A stretch of 32,809 nt of DNA from JBMOGA01 sp049318625. GTDB taxonomy: Bacteria > Pseudomonadota > Alphaproteobacteria > Rhizobiales > Hyphomicrobiaceae. A model generated the notes under the pieces. The model was not told the DNA's origin, ran no database searches, and saw only the letters and a program-made list of their open reading frames with translations. Location: contig JBMOGA010000044.1 in assembly GCA_049318625.1 (NCBI GenBank), positions 1 through 32,809 on the forward strand. The letters are read 5' to 3'. This document shows positions 30,756 through 32,809 of the stretch, in pieces (position 1 is the first letter of the stretch; the number at the start of each line of letters is the position of its first letter). A program made the translations under genes and the position numbers.

Positions 30756-31892
30756 TCAGTTGTCGCACGCGACGTTCATGACCGTGCCGAGGCTCGGCAT
30801 GAAGCGGGCGCAGGTGCCGAGGGCGGAGTGTTGGGGACGGGCGGCCGGGCGCACGCTGGTCTCACCGAGACGGCGCAGACCGGCGTGGGCGTCGTCGAGG
30901 CTGTCGTCGATCGAGAGCGCCTTGCGGAAGGCGCGGATCGCGTCGTCTCTGCGGCCCTGGCGTTCGTAGATCTCGCCCCGCGTGGTCAGGGCGACCGCAT
31001 GGCTCGGATCGATCTTCAGCGCCCGCTCGATATCGGTGGCCGCTTCGTCGAGGCGGCCGGCCTTCATGTGGGAGTCGGCGCGGTCGTTCAGCAGGCCGGC
31101 GTTCTGCGGCTCGAGGTGCAATGCCCGGGTCAGGTCGGCGATGGCGGCGTCGTGCTGGCCGAGCGCGCCGTGGGCTTGAGCGCGGTTCTGGTAGCTGAAC
31201 CAGTCGCCGGGGGCGAGTTCGATGGCCCGCGTGAGGTCGGCGATCGCGGTCGCATAGGCGCCGAGCTTGCTGTAGGCGATGCCGCGTCCGCGGTGGGCCT
31301 CGGCGTACTTGGGCTTGCGCTCGAGCGCCTCGCCGTAGATCGCCAGCGCGCCCCGGGGGTCGCCGCGGTCGAGAGTGGCGTCAGCAAGGTAACGGCGGTA
31401 GTCGGCATGCGCCCCGTCGAGGTCGACGGCACGGCGGAAGGCGGAGGCGGCGTCGTCGTGGCGGTCCTTCTCGTGCAACGTGCGGCCGCGCCAGTAGTGG
31501 GCGCTGGCGTTCTTCGGCTGCATCTCGATGGCGCGGTCGAGATCGGCCAGGGCCTTGTCGTAGCTCTCGAGGAAGTACTGGGTGACGCCGCGCCCGAGAC
31601 GCGGACGATAGTCACCGGGATCGAGATGGAGCGACTCGTCGAAGTCCTTCATGGCGAGCGCATACTCGTCCTTCTCGAGGTACGACATGCCACGATTGTT
31701 GTGCCACATGGCCCGATCGGCCCGGCTGGCGCCGGCGCGCTGGATCAGCCGTGAGCAGGCGGCAATCGCGGCGTCGTGGGCGTTGCTTTTGCAGACGGCG
31801 GTGTCGTTGGCGGCGGCCGTCGTGCCTGTGCCGAGGGCCATGAGCAGGAGCATCGCGCCGTGGAAGGCCATGCGACGTGGGGCTGGTATCAT
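30756..31892 (-). CDS. Exported tetratricopeptide-repeat protein
   Basis: A 378-residue protein with a signal peptide (about 1-28, cut after TTAAA) and about nine consecutive 34-residue TPR units from residue 60 to 345, for example AHYWRGRTLHEKDRHDDAASAFRRAVDLD and AYSKLGAYATAIADLTRAIELAPGD. TPR arrays bind peptides or partner proteins. Two cysteines near each end (Cys34/Cys46, Cys361/Cys376) fit disulfides in the periplasm. GAGG lies 9 bases before the ATG; an internal ATG at 31871 is an alternative. Partners are unknown. Confidence 0.85.
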   Translation of the reverse strand: MIPAPRRMAFHGAMLLLMALGTGTTAAANDTAVCKSNAHDAAIAACSRLIQRAGASRADRAMWHNNRGMSYLEKDEYALAMKDFDESLHLDPGDYRPRLGRGVTQYFLESYDKALADLDRAIEMQPKNASAHYWRGRTLHEKDRHDDAASAFRRAVDLDGAHADYRRYLADATLDRGDPRGALAIYGEALERKPKYAEAHRGRGIAYSKLGAYATAIADLTRAIELAPGDWFSYQNRAQAHGALGQHDAAIADLTRALHLEPQNAGLLNDRADSHMKAGRLDEAATDIERALKIDPSHAVALTTRGEIYERQGRRDDAIRAFRKALSIDDSLDDAHAGLRRLGETSVRPAARPQHSALGTCARFMPSLGTVMNVACDN

Positions 31893-31976
31893 CGCCGTAT
31901 CCTCGCAATTCTGAGTGCTGGTCGCTCATGATCGCTTAAGCCCGCGGTGGCGGCGGCGCTGTTCCGGCGGGAACCG

Positions 31977-32807
31977 TCAGGCGCCGGCCAGCAGGCTGCC
32001 GACGAGACGGAGCCAGTCGGCGGCGTCGCGGCCATAGCCCGTGAGGTCGGCGGCCGCCAGGGCGCGGCCGAGCGCGCGCCATTCGTCGTGACACTGATCA
32101 TGGCTGGTGGAGCCGAGCAGCCATGGCCCCGGCGGCAGTCCGTAGGCGTGGTTGCGCCGGCTGTTGTGGTGATGTTCGCTGTCCGCCAGCCATTCGGCGA
32201 GGGCGACGATGGCGGCGTCCGAGAGGCGCGGGCGGGTCCGGGTGCCGAGCCACAGGATGGCGACGCCGAGGAAGGCGCGGTCCTCGTAGTACCACTCGAA
32301 GTCGCCGGGGCGCCGGTTCTCCGGCGCGAGGCGGCCGATCAGCCAGAACAGCATCGCGATGGCGGCCGGTTCGTGGCCGTCGTCGAGGGCGTCGAGACTG
32401 GCGAGCAGGCGCACGACGGTCTGGTTCTGGCCTTCGCAGAGTTCGCGGTTGGCGGGGTCACCGCTGCCCTTCAGGAGCGCCGCGCAGGCGAAGGCGCGCA
32501 GGCGATGGCCGCGGCGGCGGTCGGCGGGCAGAGGCTCGAGGTCGGGCCGCCACCAGCGGGTCAGTTCCAGCACCTCGCGCGGGACCCACGGCAGCGGCGC
32601 CGGGATGCGCCCGCTATCACGGATGTCGCGCAAGGCCGCCGCGTTCGCCGCGATGTCACGGCCGTAGTCGAGGGCGGCCATGTCGGCGATCATGGCGTCG
32701 TCGATCTCGGCCGAGAGGCGGCGGACCAGGGCGTCCGGGTCCGCCTCGAAGGTCTTGAACCGCGCCGGATTTGTCGGAGGCTTCAACTGTTGAGAGAGTG
32801 GAGCCAT
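31977..32807 (-). CDS. Hypothetical His-rich protein
   Basis: A 276-residue soluble protein that I do not recognise. It is mostly helical, with no signal peptide or membrane segment. The C-terminal half holds the conspicuous segment EHHHNSRRNHAYGLPPGPWLL followed by SHDQCHDEW, which could bind a metal or form an active site. The N-terminal half has WRPDLEPLPADRRRGHRLRAFACAALL. The frame is complete, starting with ATG at 32807, but only two bases of its upstream region are in the window, so an earlier start cannot be excluded. It runs in the same direction as the TPR gene, 84 bases upstream of it. Confidence 0.6.
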   Translation of the reverse strand: MAPLSQQLKPPTNPARFKTFEADPDALVRRLSAEIDDAMIADMAALDYGRDIAANAAALRDIRDSGRIPAPLPWVPREVLELTRWWRPDLEPLPADRRRGHRLRAFACAALLKGSGDPANRELCEGQNQTVVRLLASLDALDDGHEPAAIAMLFWLIGRLAPENRRPGDFEWYYEDRAFLGVAILWLGTRTRPRLSDAAIVALAEWLADSEHHHNSRRNHAYGLPPGPWLLGSTSHDQCHDEWRALGRALAAADLTGYGRDAADWLRLVGSLLAGA

Positions 32808-32809
32808 GA

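Overview
The window is a GC-rich, gene-dense piece of a bacterial chromosome, most likely from an alphaproteobacterium. I infer this from gene order: fabD-fabG-acpP-fabF-mltG-yicC, rpsF-rpsR-DUF2232-rplI, dnaB-alr-radA-cvpA-purF, and dacA-tmk-holB-metG-tatD-MBL are arrangements I associate with that class. A delta' subunit without zinc-binding cysteines and a MetRS without zinc-knuckle cysteines fit the same placement. The Rhodospirillales are a reasonable guess, but the sequence alone does not fix the order or genus.

Layout. (1) 1-5708, minus strand: a type II fatty-acid synthesis cluster (fabD, fabG, acpP, fabF), then the lytic transglycosylase mltG and a yicC-family gene cut by the window edge. 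(2) 5709-6024: a divergent control region with a promoter facing each way and a candidate S6:S18-type RNA leader that can pair with the rpsF ribosome binding site. (3) 6025-8575, plus: ribosomal proteins S6, S18 and L9, with a DUF2232 membrane protein between S18 and L9. S6 carries a long RGG-like tail. (4) 8807-15004, plus: dnaB, alr, radA, cvpA, purF. (5) 15117-17107, plus: a periplasmic TAXI-like binding protein with an amphipathic helical tail, a clear intrinsic terminator, and a short-chain dehydrogenase. (6) 17124-24234, minus: rlpA, then dacA-tmk-holB-metG-tatD-MBL hydrolase. tmk/holB and metG/tatD overlap at TGATG junctions, and a promoter can be read in front of dacA.

(7) From about 24.2 kb the content becomes accessory: a small four-cysteine protein on the plus strand, then on the minus strand a cluster made of a winged-helix regulator, two outer-membrane beta-barrel proteins and two exported DUF1254/DUF1214 proteins. 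This is the least characterised part of the window and the best candidate for an undescribed system. My inference is an envelope-located uptake, export or conversion pathway under local regulation; the substrate cannot be read from the sequence. (8) 30756-32807, minus: an exported TPR protein and an unrecognised His-rich soluble protein.

No tRNA or rRNA genes, CRISPR array, insertion sequence, integrase, phage gene or attachment site was recognised. Protein-coding calls rest on motifs read by eye, and promoter and hairpin calls are inspection-only.
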